Part shown: in pieces, positions 1 through 10,019 of the stretch
Layout: the number at the start of each line of letters is the position of its first letter
Numbering within the stretch: the first letter of the stretch is position 1
Source: Polytrichum commune
Lineage: Eukaryota > Streptophyta > Polytrichopsida > Polytrichales > Polytrichaceae
NCBI GenBank assembly: GCA_950295325.1
Contig: OX485806.1
Location: 6,634,001 to 6,698,000, forward strand
Length of the DNA: 64,000 nt
Reading direction: 5' to 3'
Notes under the pieces: model-generated
Seen by the model: the letters and a program-made list of their open reading frames with translations, nothing else
Database searches by the model: none
What the model was told of the DNA's origin: nothing
Position numbers and translations under genes: made by a program

Positions 1-1067
1 GCAGGCCAGTCTTCAACATATAGTAATTGTTATGAGCAAAAAAATAAAGCAAACAAACAATAATCATTGTGCTATAAAAGGAGATGTACAGGTGCCAATG
101 TTCCTAGCCTCACTGACACTGAGAAAACTGCTAAAGGAATTTGCCGATTTTATATTCCACGTGTATTGGAGTGCATATGCCAAGGGATCCAGAATCACAG
201 ATCTAAATTGTACAAAAACAGACGCCCAAGTATCATAGCTTGAGATTGTAAGTAACGTGATAGCAACCTAAATCAACCATTCAAGTTCATGAATGTTGTT
301 AAATTTCTCAAAGATCCTGCAGGATACTCTTCAACCTAATCGTTGTGAACAAAAAAACAAGCAAATGTACAACACTCATCGTGTTGCGACAGGAGATGTA
401 CAGGTGACGGATAATTGAAAACCTGCTAAAATATATCTGCCTATTTCGGAGCCCATATATATTAGACTGCACATGCCAGGGACGTCCACAATCACAGGTC
501 TAATTTGTGCAAAGAAGTTGACCATGCATCATGGCCTAAGATTGTAATTAACGTGATAAAAACCTGTTAAAAAAGCAAGCTGCAACGCTCAGAGACCTAC
601 CCTGCCCCACCTTCGGGTCACAAGCACCCGATAGTAATAATCAATTGTGATATCCACACACAAACTTCCTTCACATCGAAGGATGTCCTCATAAAGCAAA
701 GATTAAGAAAAAAACAACACTCATCGTGCCGTGAAAAAAGATGTGCAGGAGCCAGTGATCCTAAAGGTGACTGATACTGAAAAAACTGCTGAAGGAAATG
801 TGCCAATTTTGTATTCCAAGTGTATTAGACTGCACATGCCAGGGACGTCCAGAATCTCAGCTCTAATATGTGCAAAAACAGATGACCAAGCATCATCATG
901 GCTTAAATTGTAAGTAATGTGATAGAAACCCTTTACTGCTTTGCAACTACTAAGCTGCAAAGCTCAGGGACCTATCCTGCTCCAACTTCGGGATCAAAAT
1001 CAAAAGCACCTGAATGTAGTAATCGATTCAAATATCCACAAACACTTTCCTTACATCAAGAAAGTCC
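1..1067. repeat. Three diverged tandem units downstream of eL36
   Basis: Three similar blocks follow one another, with equivalent positions near 80, 392 and 738 (spacing about 312 and 346 bp). Each carries a GGAGATGTACAGGTG-like start, an AAAACTGCTAAAGGAA-like stretch, a TGCACATGCCAGGGACGTCC-like stretch and a GTAAGTAACGTGATAG-like tail. The second and third also share a later part around 575-680 and 945-1067. The third block runs directly into the stop codon of the eL36 gene, so the repeats look like duplicated copies of its 3' flank. No coding capacity is evident; short ORFs here are not conserved between units. Confidence 0.75.
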
Positions 1068-1400
1068 TCATTTCTTCTTCTCACCACCACCGGTAGCGCG
1101 CATCTTCCGCAAAACGGTGGTCATCTCCTCTCTCTTTCGCTTGGCCCGCAAGTGAGTGCCGAGTTTCCTCTTGGCTACCTTGAGAGCGCGCTTGTCCTTT
1201 CCGACCTTCAATAGCTCAGTGATCCTCTTCTCGTAAGGAGCGAAGCCTGCGACTTCACGGATGAGCTTGCGCACAAGCGAGGTGCGCTTGCCGAGCTTGC
1301 CCTTTGTGCTGGAGGGGCGCTTGGCGATGTCGCGCTTGGTCACCTTGTGACCCCTGTGAAGACCTACCGCAATGCCGTTGCTCACCACGGATGGTGCCAT
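1068..1400 (-). CDS. RPL36: 60S ribosomal protein eL36
   Basis: A complete 110-residue reading frame encodes large-subunit ribosomal protein eL36, a small basic protein of the cytosolic 60S subunit. The family signature is clear: the [10 protein letters not shown] stretch near residue 16, then [20 protein letters not shown] in the middle and [20 protein letters not shown] toward the C-terminus, ending in a lysine tail. The length matches plant eL36 (about 105-115 aa). The ATG at 1400 is the only sensible start, and the stop is TGA at 1068-1070. The coding region has no intron. Telobox-like CCCTAAACC/CCCTAACC motifs about 90-110 bp upstream are typical of plant ribosomal-protein promoters and argue for a live gene, but a retrocopy that kept its promoter cannot be excluded. 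Confidence 0.95.
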   Translation of the reverse strand: MAPSVVSNGIAVGLHRGHKVTKRDIAKRPSSTKGKLGKRTSLVRKLIREVAGFAPYEKRITELLKVGKDKRALKVAKRKLGTHLRAKRKREEMTTVLRKMRATGGGEKKK

Positions 1401-1489
1401 CGCTGCCGATTTCCTAAACTACTCCACCCTCGTCTTCCTCGCCCAAAACCCTCACCGAACAACTTCTCCACCATCGCCAAACCCTCGCC

Positions 1490-1512
1490 AACCCTAAACC
1501 TAACCCTAACCG
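1490..1512 (-). promoter_or_regulatory. Telobox-like repeats upstream of eL36
   Basis: Three consecutive plant-telomere-like units (ACCCTAAACC, TAACCCTAACC) lie about 90-110 bp upstream of the eL36 ATG. Teloboxes (AAACCCTAA type) are well-known elements in promoters or leaders of plant ribosomal-protein and translation genes. The assignment as a regulatory site is inference from position and motif. Confidence 0.55.
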
Positions 1513-2371
1513 TGGTGGTCTGGCTCAGCAGACGCTCTCTCGACGAACGTCTATTGACGAACGATTTCGTGTCCGAATCTCGTCCATTTAGTTGCTGGCT
1601 TGATTCGAGTGAGGCACCTGAACCTCAGAGGACTCTAGTAAAACAAGCCCCGGACTATGTTCGGGGAAAACCAACGGCTAGTTCATTATCAGCCGATGGA
1701 TTTCCCCTCATGGCCGGTCCAAATTTCCAACCCATTGGATGGCAATCCGACTGTAATTTCAATCCTCCGGCAATTAGCCGATGGACCAAAAAATGTTCCG
1801 GAAATGTAGCCGGTTCTTTCATGTGAGTTACTGGATTTCAGCCGGAAGCATCCAGAGCGCTATTTGTATGGGGCATTTGATGATGCACTTGAGGAAGCAC
1901 CCTAAACCTTAAACTTTTTGAATTATACAACCTTTCCATGACCAAATCCAATTGCTTCTATGAAGAATTGGGGGACCCTTGGCCTTCAAGCGGTGAAGGC
2001 ATTGCTAGGTTCAATTCCTGCCAAGGATATTAACTCTTCAAATTTAAAGTTTTGAACATGCCTTTCTTTTCACTTATTCAAGAATTTGTACTAAGAAATG
2101 ATTTCTAGTAACTTTTCATACATTTTTTAAACAATTAGTGCCGATATGAATTCCATTTAATCGGATATTGACCAATGAAAATATGAAAATATAAGCAATT
2201 GGCCGATTGATTTCACAAAAGACCGGCTCTTGCTGATGTAAATTGGAAAAAATCCGACCCTTCATAGCAACTACCGGCAATAAGCCACTAAGGCTTCAAA
2301 AACTTCCCGAACTCTGGCCCCGGAGTAGGTTTAGGGTTGATTTATTCCTACTAGACTTCAATAGACTAACT
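1513..2371. other. No gene seen
   Basis: Open frames here (including one on the plus strand from 1347 to 1826 that overlaps eL36 antisense) show no recognisable domain. A GCCGATGGA/GCCGGT-type short motif recurs between 1670 and 2280. Nothing else is supported. Confidence 0.5.
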
Positions 2372-2374
2372 TAA

Positions 2375-2664
2375 GGGTCGGTTCACACGGGTCACCCCAA
2401 GTATGACATGGATGCCTACATGGCAACACTTTTTGGAAGTGAGGCTTGGGACTTGTGTTGAGAGTTGGGTGAAGGAAAAAAAAAGCTGGACCCAACTCTT
2501 AACACAAGTCCCACAAACATCTCTGCATAAAATGAACACGATCCAACTTTAATGCTAATAAGCTATATTGTAATGATTTCTTAATGGCTCAATAGTTGGG
2601 ACTTTGCCTCCATGTTGGGACATGCTAACATGAGTGGGACTTGCGATCCCATGTGAACTAGTCC
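2375..2664. mobile_element. Harbinger-like MITE (290 bp)
   Basis: The ends are inverted repeats: GGGTCGGTTCACACGGG at the left and the complement of CCCATGTGAACTAGTCC at the right. Both ends are flanked by TAA (2372-2374 and 2665-2667), the 3-bp TWA target duplication typical of PIF/Harbinger elements. Inside, 2449-2510 forms a hairpin (GACTTGTGTTGAGAGTTGGGT and its complement). No coding capacity; a non-autonomous element. Confidence 0.7.
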
Positions 2665-2667
2665 TAA

Positions 2668-4038
2668 TTTGAGATTTTGGATTTCATTTACATATCATCT
2701 AAAATTTCTAGTTGCATGTTATATAATAGTTCATTGTGTTTTCACTATCTTAATGAAGTGAAATTGATTTTATAGTCCATGAAGTCAAAAGACTTACGGG
2801 ATTAAAAGTGCATCAAGATCATGGTGTCAAACCAACTAATTCTTCAAAGTGGTGGAGTGCAGTAGCCTCCATGAGATAGAGAGTAAGGTCCGCTTTACAT
2901 GAGAGGTTGAAGCCTTCAATGTTTGAAGCCAATTCACACGAAATATTGACTCGGGCCAAGAAGGGAAGAAGCTTTTTCACAACCCCAAGGAAGCAAATTG
3001 GGTTTCCATTCTCTCTTCATTGTGGTCCAACTCAATTCTCTTCCCTCAAGTCGTGTTAGATTTTTGTCTTTAGTGCATCAAAATATGATTCCACTCATTA
3101 AAATTAGAATTTCAAGGAACGGCCTTGATTGCATCATGTAAAGGCCTTGTGGTTGATTTAGTGGATTAGACCAATCATGTGCAAAGGTTTATGCATGACA
3201 GAGCTCCAAATTGACCTTGACACCTCATGTAAAGTGGACCTAATGTTGACTAATGGATGGGTTTATGTAGACACCACCACTCTTTGATGTGCAATAACAA
3301 GTAAACATCCACTAATTATGAAAATATCAAGAAGTCGAAAGAAATATAAAGTCTATGATCTTGTTGTGAATATAGTTAGGTTACATTACATTGTTTATAG
3401 TATTTAGTGTCACTTGCCATTCAAAGGTACACAATGTTATGACTTTTTACTTAGAATGTAATCTTTTACCAACTAAAGTCTTCTATTTTCTATAATGTCA
3501 AAAAATACCCACTTGTATAGAAATGAACTTGTTTGAATTTAATGAACTTTACATATTCTCAAAAAGTGATTGATGCCACATACCAGAACCAATGAGCCTA
3601 GTCTTATCCAAACTTCACATTTCTTATTGCAAAGACACTGAAAACTCAACTCAGATTTTACACCAGGCTATCATAAGAATGAATGAAATTATATAACAAA
3701 TCTCACAGTGAAGCATCCAAAGTCATCAAGCGCTGAAAGAGCTCTGAATACGAGCCGTCCTAATAACTCATCACACCTTAACCTATTTATTCTTTTACTC
3801 AATCCACAACCACTGTAGTAATATAGAAATATAATGGCTTCAAAAAAGACTCAGAATTAACTAGCTCAGAAGCAAACTCTCATGCTGTCTGATTCAACAA
3901 CGAAATAGTTATTTTGCTAGAGAAATTTGGCACGTTGCATATCCACATTGGTCAAGACCAGGCTCAATGTAATGTGGAAGTTCGCTTTCGGCATTCAAAG
4001 TGTTGGAGCACAGATATCACTCTATGGTACTAGTCGAA
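2668..4038. other. Intergenic, no gene seen
   Basis: AT-rich sequence between the MITE and the 3' end of the GST gene. I see no domain-bearing frame, RNA gene or clear repeat. The part nearest 4038 would contain the GST 3' untranslated region. Confidence 0.5.
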
Positions 4039-7000
4039 CTACTGAGACATCGTCATCTTGCTGGAGCTTTCGACTTGCTCAAAACTCGCATAAATTTCTG
4101 CTTGCACTTCTTCAAAATGTGGGTTAGTGGCATTCTCCACTGCATCCATCCAGGCGGCGATCTTTGCTTTGGACCCCAGTAACTCCTCCTGTGTTTTAGC
4201 ATCGAAAAACTGCCCATATTGACAACATTGAAGTTAGGGTACAAACGTTATTTGTCAACAATGTAAACATGCAAGTGACCAACGTTTCATGTTGAGTCAG
4301 TGCTAACACACACCCTTGAGTACTTCATTTATTTTTGGTAATGACAACTCAGCATTTAGTGGGCATTTAGCAAATGATTTATCTAACATAGATTCAACTC
4401 ATAAGCCAACCTTATAGGTCTTTTGGTTTGATGAAATAAAGAAACAAAAGATTACACTTGCAACCATTCTACGCTTGGTGGGCATTGATTCAATGCTGTA
4501 GTTTGATGTGATCGAGTAAATATGAAATCAGTGTTGACATATGAATTTAGCAGTTTGAAATGAAGCTCTTGTCCAAGAAAAGTTTGAAGAAAAGTTGTGT
4601 ATGAAGAAGTCTCATTAACTCTAAATTGCACAGTGCGTCTCAATTATGTGTTGAGCATAATTTTATGATACCATGGCCCTCTTATTGTATGATCTGTTCC
4701 TTATAACTTAAATAAATTTTGTGAAAATAAAAATAAAAATAAAAATAAGTAACGAATGCTTTAAAGTTAGGATACCATTGCTATTTGCTACTCTTCGACA
4801 TTCCTATTCTGATCATGTAATGGACGCAATGATTTAGAGCATTTAAAAACAAAAATTGTAATAATAATTGAAACATCTTAGGATCGTATTTTGGAAGTAC
4901 CTTCAGCTGTTTCAGCTGGCAGAGCAGAACTATATCAGCCAGAGACACTTCGTCTCCATTCTCCAGAAACTTTCCAGGCCCACTTAACAATACAGTCTCC
5001 AACAAGTCCAACCCAGCATGCAGAATTTTCTCAGACCTTGCTTCCAATTTCTCGTCAGTCTCCAAGTTCAGGGCATTGGCTACACCCGGAATTTTAGCCA
5101 TCACCCGACTTGACAGAAGTGGGCCTGCCCAATTAACCCACATCACCAACATTAAATTAATAACCTCGAGGCCTCAATACTTTCATCATAAACCAAGAGA
5201 AATATCTCAATTTTCACATATGTAGTAGACTGTAAACCCTAACCTTAAGATATAGGTACCACCTTTGAAGAAGTCATTCACAACAAGACCAGGAAAAACT
5301 CACATTTATTCAATAGATGAGGCATAGTAAACACTTAGATGGGAATTCAATATTAAGGTAATTTATTAACTTCTTCAGAAGGGACAACATAATTAAGTAA
5401 TACACGTACCCCAGCCAGCAGTAATGTTCAGGGGAATCCAATCTAGAATACTGTCAATAACTGCCCGTCTCTTTGGATCTTTTGGATACCTGAAATCTCA
5501 ACCCATCGACAATGTTAGAGTCGCTCAAATTGATCCTAGCCATTAATTCTGCGATTCAAAATCTGCAGTGAGGAATCATAGGGGTGCTGAACCTTCCCGC
5601 CGCCTTTTAGTACTTACGTACAACACACACTGTATACAATATTTAGAGAGCAGATTAAGTAGGTTATGGGAGAAGTCATTCATCACATTTTTCTAAACCA
5701 TGCCATCCTCAAATGACAATAATTAACTATGTTACTTCCATGCAGAGTTTTGCAACACTCACCAATGATCAGCCACATTCCGTGTCGTCGCTAAGTATCG
5801 CATGATAGTAACACTGCACCAGCCATAGCCGCCCAGAAATTAGTTGATGATCAAGTTTTCTAATGCCCCCTACCTTGAGGCACACTAACTTGCTACCCCC
5901 AGGATGCTGCCTGCCGCAAACATGAACATATCAATTGTTTCGAAAGTTTGCTAGGTGTCGTATTCAATTTGATCAAGACTTTGTTGATACCCACGTGGAA
6001 ATTACATTTTGGCCCTCTGATTGTTAAACCAACCAGACCACCATCCTGCGGTAAACAGTTGGTGGGGTTCATCGAAAGCTGCAGAAGCATATTTACAATG
6101 GTTTCTGATAGGCAATTAGCACCAACCTTTCACGAAGCTTGAATCCGTCTTCGTCAATGCAGGGCAGTCTTTGCATGGGATTGATTTCTGTCATCACCAA
6201 GTACGCATTACTTATATAACTAATCGCATAAGAATACTACTGATCCAGGCCATCGCAGCACTGTCGACAAAACTTGAGTACTCAAATTAGCATCAAAATT
6301 ATCTATAGCAAATTCATTCCTCAAATCAAAGCGAGCTTTAACTCATCAATGCAGCACTCACTTGCGAACTCAGGCGTCCTGGTTTGCTTTCCTAATATCC
6401 TGATGTGGACATACTCGTGCTCAATGCCGTTCACCCTGCTCTTGCCCAATGGCCCACAATATTAATGCCAGCCGAGTGTCAAATTACTTCACAAATTACC
6501 CTGGAATGCCAAAGTTGTTAAATTAATGGATCAAACAGTTGGCCATAAACTCTAAGGACTGAAGAGATAGCTCTAGGAGTGGGCCGCAGCATACCAACAC
6601 TTCAATATACATGTGCATAATGCACACTCGGGTTTCACTGAGGTGTGCCGGTGCATTCTGCCGCATGGAATGGAAAAATATTAATGCATAGTGCAATGTA
6701 ATGCACCGGCCCTAGTGCATTCCACATGTAAGTCAAATCCCCTCAAGAGTAGTCTACATGTGAAGGAACACTTGGACCAGTGCATTACCCTATCCATGTG
6801 TGTTGGTGCATAACATTATTCGGCTGCTATCAACCATTCCATTCCTTATAATATTCAATGATAGTGCTTCACCTCAATAACTCATAATTTAACTGGTAGA
6901 ATATGCTTAGACAAGCATCCACAAGATATAATTCCAGCACCTTACATGACATATTTCTGGCCCCACCTAACTTGGACACTCAAGTTAAATATTGTTATGT

Positions 7001-8168
7001 GCTACCGCACCAAATGAACAGTTATGAATTCATCATGCAATGTAATGCACCAACCTTAGTGCATTTTACATGTATGTCAAATCCCCTCGGGCTTCCACCA
7101 TCAAGAGTTTCTTACATGTGAAAGGACACTCGGGCCAATGCAGTATCTTGCACATGTTCATGTACCGGTGCATTCGGCAACATGGAATGGACTGATACCG
7201 CTGCAATATTTATACCACATAGAATGGACCAAATACCAGAATTAAAATATTTTAAATCCTGTTTTAAATCACAAATTTAAAATGTGTGCATTCCAGATGT
7301 AAGTCAAATCCCCTCGGACTCCCACCCATGAGAGTTGTTAAGAGCTAGGAGGTGATCTTGGTGTCTTTAGAAAGAGCACGAGAAACTCGATAAGATAGAT
7401 TATTTGTAAGCAAAAAAAATGGCAACATGGCACTTGGGCCAGTGCGTTGTCGTGTATATATGCGCCAATGCATTCTGTCGCACCAAATGGACTGACACCA
7501 ATGCATGATACCATTGCACTAATATTGCACCAAATATTGTGCATTCTACATTTAATTAGGGAATCCTTCGGCTCCCACCATCGGAGAGTTACTTACATGT
7601 GAAAGGACACTTGGACCGGTGCATTACCCATCGATCCTATACTACAAAATCAAAACCAGCGACAGCAGCAAACATCAACAGTCCCCAAAATCAGCTCAAT
7701 CAGCTCGCCGTCGTTAGATCGACACGAAGAAATCACTTTGACACAATGCTGAATTAATGAGCGCCAGGTTCTGCTTACATACCTGCAGAAAAGGACTGAC
7801 ACCAATGCATGATACCATTGCACTAATATTGCACCAAATCTTGTGCATTCTACATTTAGGGAATCCTTCGGCTCCCACCATCGGAGAGTTACTTACATGT
7901 GAAAGGACACTTGGACCAGTGCATTACCCATCGATCCCTTACTATAAAATCAAAACCAGCGACAGCAGCAAACATCAACAGTCCCCAAAATCAGCTCAAT
8001 CAGCTCGCCGTCGTTAGATCTACACGAAGAAATCACTTTGACACAATGCTGAATTAAGTAGCGCCAGGTTCTGCTTACATACCTGCAGAAAAGGATGAGG
8101 GCTCGAGAGAATGGTGAACCGATATCAGCGTACACCTTGAGCTTGCCACTCGCTGCCATTTCTGCCAT
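4039..8168 (-). CDS. Theta-class glutathione S-transferase, 7 exons
   Basis: Reassembled minus-strand exons: 8168-8083, 6435-6362, 6187-6127, 5813-5763, 5489-5410, 5124-4901 and 4209-4039. All introns have GT-AG borders, phases agree, and the sum is 747 nt (248 aa plus TAG). The product conjugates glutathione to electrophiles or acts as a peroxidase. The thioredoxin-fold half has KLKVYADIGSPFSRA near residue 9 (Ser18 aligns with the theta catalytic serine), the cis-proline segment NPMQRLPCI and ESVTIMRYL. The helical half has VSLADIVLLCQLKQL and AAWMDAVENATNPHFEEV, aligning residue for residue with plant GSTT. Start: the first ATG, just before the conserved strand; a second Met at residue 4 is possible. 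The last 12 nt of exon 1 and its donor are tandemly duplicated inside intron 1. No plastid signal; the C-terminus TMSQ is not a peroxisomal signal. Confidence 0.88.
6580..8094. repeat. Repeat array in GST intron 1, with a 300-bp tandem duplication
   Basis: Intron 1 holds at least five diverged copies of a motif resembling CTTACATGTGAAAGGACACT followed by TGGGCCAGTGCATTACC (near 6735, 7090, 7300, 7590 and 7890), each preceded by AAATCCCCTCGG-like sequence. Its last two units, 7491-7794 and 7795-8094, are nearly identical (the second lacks 4 bp). They include a copy of the exon 1 donor region: ACATACCTGCAG occurs at both 7777 and 8077. Confidence 0.8.
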
Positions 8169-8536
8169 TGTAACTTAAACCCGATCTCGATCGAGCTGAT
8201 TAAGTACTCAAGCGATGTGTGATAGTAGTGATCAAAATAGATGAGCCCCAGACCTCTGACACAAACAAAAGCCTTTGGATTCAAAGCTGCTCAAATCAAC
8301 GCCATTGCTGTTCATTCTTCAGATCAGAGTCTTTATGTAAGCAGCAGAGTGGTGGTAGACTTTGGAATCTGTAGGCCTTTGCAGTGCTGTCCAAGTAAAC
8401 TTGAGTCCTGGCTGCACCTTCAGATGCAATTTCCTTGGTTCTTTAACTATCCAAATGTTTAAAGTTTTTCTTATGTCTGCATGCGTGCAATAACGTGGTG
8501 CCCAAGGAGGTCCACTCAAGAAGGTATATCTTAGTG

Positions 8537-8742
8537 GCAGTATACACTATGGACCATGAGGGCGGACCATTGAAGAGGGCCTTTTTCAATGGTCCAACGT
8601 CCGTGCTCCGACTTCTTAAAAGATTAGTTTTGAAAGCCTTGGGCCCCTCACTAGGTGTAAGCCGAATGTGGGTCAAGAAGAATGACCATGCACCAAACAG
8701 TAAATGTGCTGATTTTTTTTAATATATGTGCCAAAAAGGCAG
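8537..8742. mobile_element. Truncated copy of the ACCATGGACCATGA MITE family
   Basis: This stretch matches 20098-20289 (shared landmarks CACTATGGACCATGA, CCCCTCACTAGGTGTAA and ATGCACC-like, and the TTTTTTTAATATATG...CCAAAAAGGCAGT block). The match stops at 8742, where sequence of the foldback-element family begins, so this copy was cut by a later insertion or rearrangement. Confidence 0.65.
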
Positions 8743-8886
8743 TGAGTGTTCTTCACCTTCAAGGTCTAAAATCTAGTATAGATGTGCACTTCCAATTAGT
8801 AAACAAGCAACTGATTGGGATTTCATTCCAGAAATGACATCATTAATGAAGCACGTAATTAACTTGGAGGTCAAAAAAATCACAAA

Positions 8887-10019
8887 GAAAAGAAAAAGAA
8901 AAAGTAACGCTAGTATATGATACCAGCGTGAATGCGAGCCCGTTAGCCATGCACTGATCACGGTATTCCGTGATGCAGTGTATGGTTTTATGCCTCCTGT
9001 GGGGAGGTGGGCTCTAGGGTTTTAATACAAACAAGCTATCTTTAATTAGGAGGGGGTACGGGTTTTTGTTTGTTGTCTAATTTTCTTTTATTTAGTACTA
9101 AGTAGGTAAGGTATTTGATGGCGTTTTGGTGTATGTCTTTCATCAATTTTTTGATGTTTGATTTTGGGATGTTTATTTTTGTGAGATTTTCAATGGAGTG
9201 TTCGTGTATAGCTCCTCTTACTCCTGCCGTGATGGTTATGAGGGGGTTGGTTTTCCAACCGTTGTTTTGGATGATGTTATTTAGTGGGTCATATTTGGCA
9301 TGTTTGTGTGTGATGGCTTGTTCTGGGAATCTATCATGGCAGTATGTGAATTCAATGAATTGGATCGTATGTTCGGGAGAGGGTGATATAGGTGGTTGTA
9401 TTTGTTTTGGTGCTCCGAGTATGCATAGGATGTCTGGTCTTAGTTTGGCGAGGCATTGGCATGGGTTTGGGTGGCAAGTGCATTGGAGCAGCCATTCCGG
9501 TACTGTTTGTTCTTGTGGTTGGTTATTAAAGTGACCTGCGTTTGTTAGTGTAAAGAATCTGGTATTTTTGTTGGCTTGTAATGTTTGGGCGATGAGATGT
9601 ACTACTTTGTTGTGTCGTGCAATTCTAAGTCCTTTAAGGAATGGGTGCTCGCATGTGGATAGTAGGTGAGGCCATGTGTCACGTTCATTTTTATGGCATA
9701 GCGTGCAATTGGGGTTTGGGTGTGTGATAGGCCAAAATATGTTTTTCCTGTGGTTACCCATATATTGGGCGTATCTAAATTTGAGTGTTTGGGTGATTTG
9801 GGTATCCGGGATTTTCTCGTCCTGCCAAAAATGGTTGGAGAGTTTTTGGTTTATTTGGGTATTGGATAGCCATTTGTCTACGTATGGGAATTTATGTTTG
9901 GCTAGGTCTGCTTCATTTGTTTCGTGTTCTTTGGTAATGAATGTACGTAAGTTACGGATGGCTCCGTCGTGTGTGGTTGTTGGGTAGCCTGCTAGCCAGT
10001 ATGGGGTCGAGTGGGCCCC
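8887..10019 (-). mobile_element. 5'-truncated LINE with CCHC and RLE-like C-terminus
   Basis: The insertion is bracketed by a perfect 14-bp direct repeat, AAAAAAATCACAAA (8873-8886 and 10020-10033), the expected target-site duplication. It lies inside an arm of an older foldback element whose sequence resumes exactly at the duplicate. The element runs on the minus strand, is truncated at its 5' side (10019), and its 3' end at 8887 is a CTTTTT-rich tail rather than a plain poly-A. The open frame at 9042-10016 fills most of it. Confidence 0.88.
9042..10016 (-). CDS. LINE polyprotein C-terminus: CCHC knuckle and restriction-like endonuclease
   Basis: An uninterrupted frame of 324 residues has no start codon because the element is 5'-truncated; the first internal Met is at 9761. 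Visible in order: a linker (AHSTPYWLAGYPTTTHDGAI), a LINE-type LKFRYAQYMGNHRK segment, a CCHC zinc knuckle (C-x2-C-x8-H-x4-C around CTLCHKNERDTWPHLLSTC), RHNKVVHLIAQTL, LRPDIL, IEFTYCHDRFPEQAI followed by KHAKYDPL, and ITAGVRGAIHEHSIENL. This order of CCHC, RHN, RPD and K..KY is that of the restriction-like endonuclease region of R2/NeSL/Dualen-type LINEs. It would nick the target DNA during reverse transcription. The domain assignment is by eye; the reverse transcriptase itself is missing here. The intact frame and perfect target duplication suggest recent insertion. Confidence 0.75.
   Translation of the reverse strand, partial: AHSTPYWLAGYPTTTHDGAIRNLRTFITKEHETNEADLAKHKFPYVDKWLSNTQINQKLSNHFWQDEKIPDTQITQTLKFRYAQYMGNHRKNIFWPITHPNPNCTLCHKNERDTWPHLLSTCEHPFLKGLRIARHNKVVHLIAQTLQANKNTRFFTLTNAGHFNNQPQEQTVPEWLLQCTCHPNPCQCLAKLRPDILCILGAPKQIQPPISPSPEHTIQFIEFTYCHDRFPEQAITHKHAKYDPLNNIIQNNGWKTNPLITITAGVRGAIHEHSIENLTKINIPKSNIKKLMKDIHQNAIKYLTYLVLNKRKLDNKQKPVPPPN

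Noticed and set aside
1347-1826. 159-codon plus-strand frame overlapping the eL36 start
   Set aside because: Overlaps the eL36 gene and its promoter in antisense and shows no recognisable domain.
4781-4898. Extension of GST exon 6 past 4901 in the open frame (VLPKYDPKMFQ...)
   Set aside because: The GTACTT donor at 4900 joined to the acceptor at 4210 gives an alignment of exactly the right length to plant GSTT; the read-through tail loses the conserved C-terminal helix.
9115-9534. 139-codon plus-strand frame across the LINE
   Set aside because: Antisense shadow of the LINE frame, which has recognisable motifs on the minus strand.
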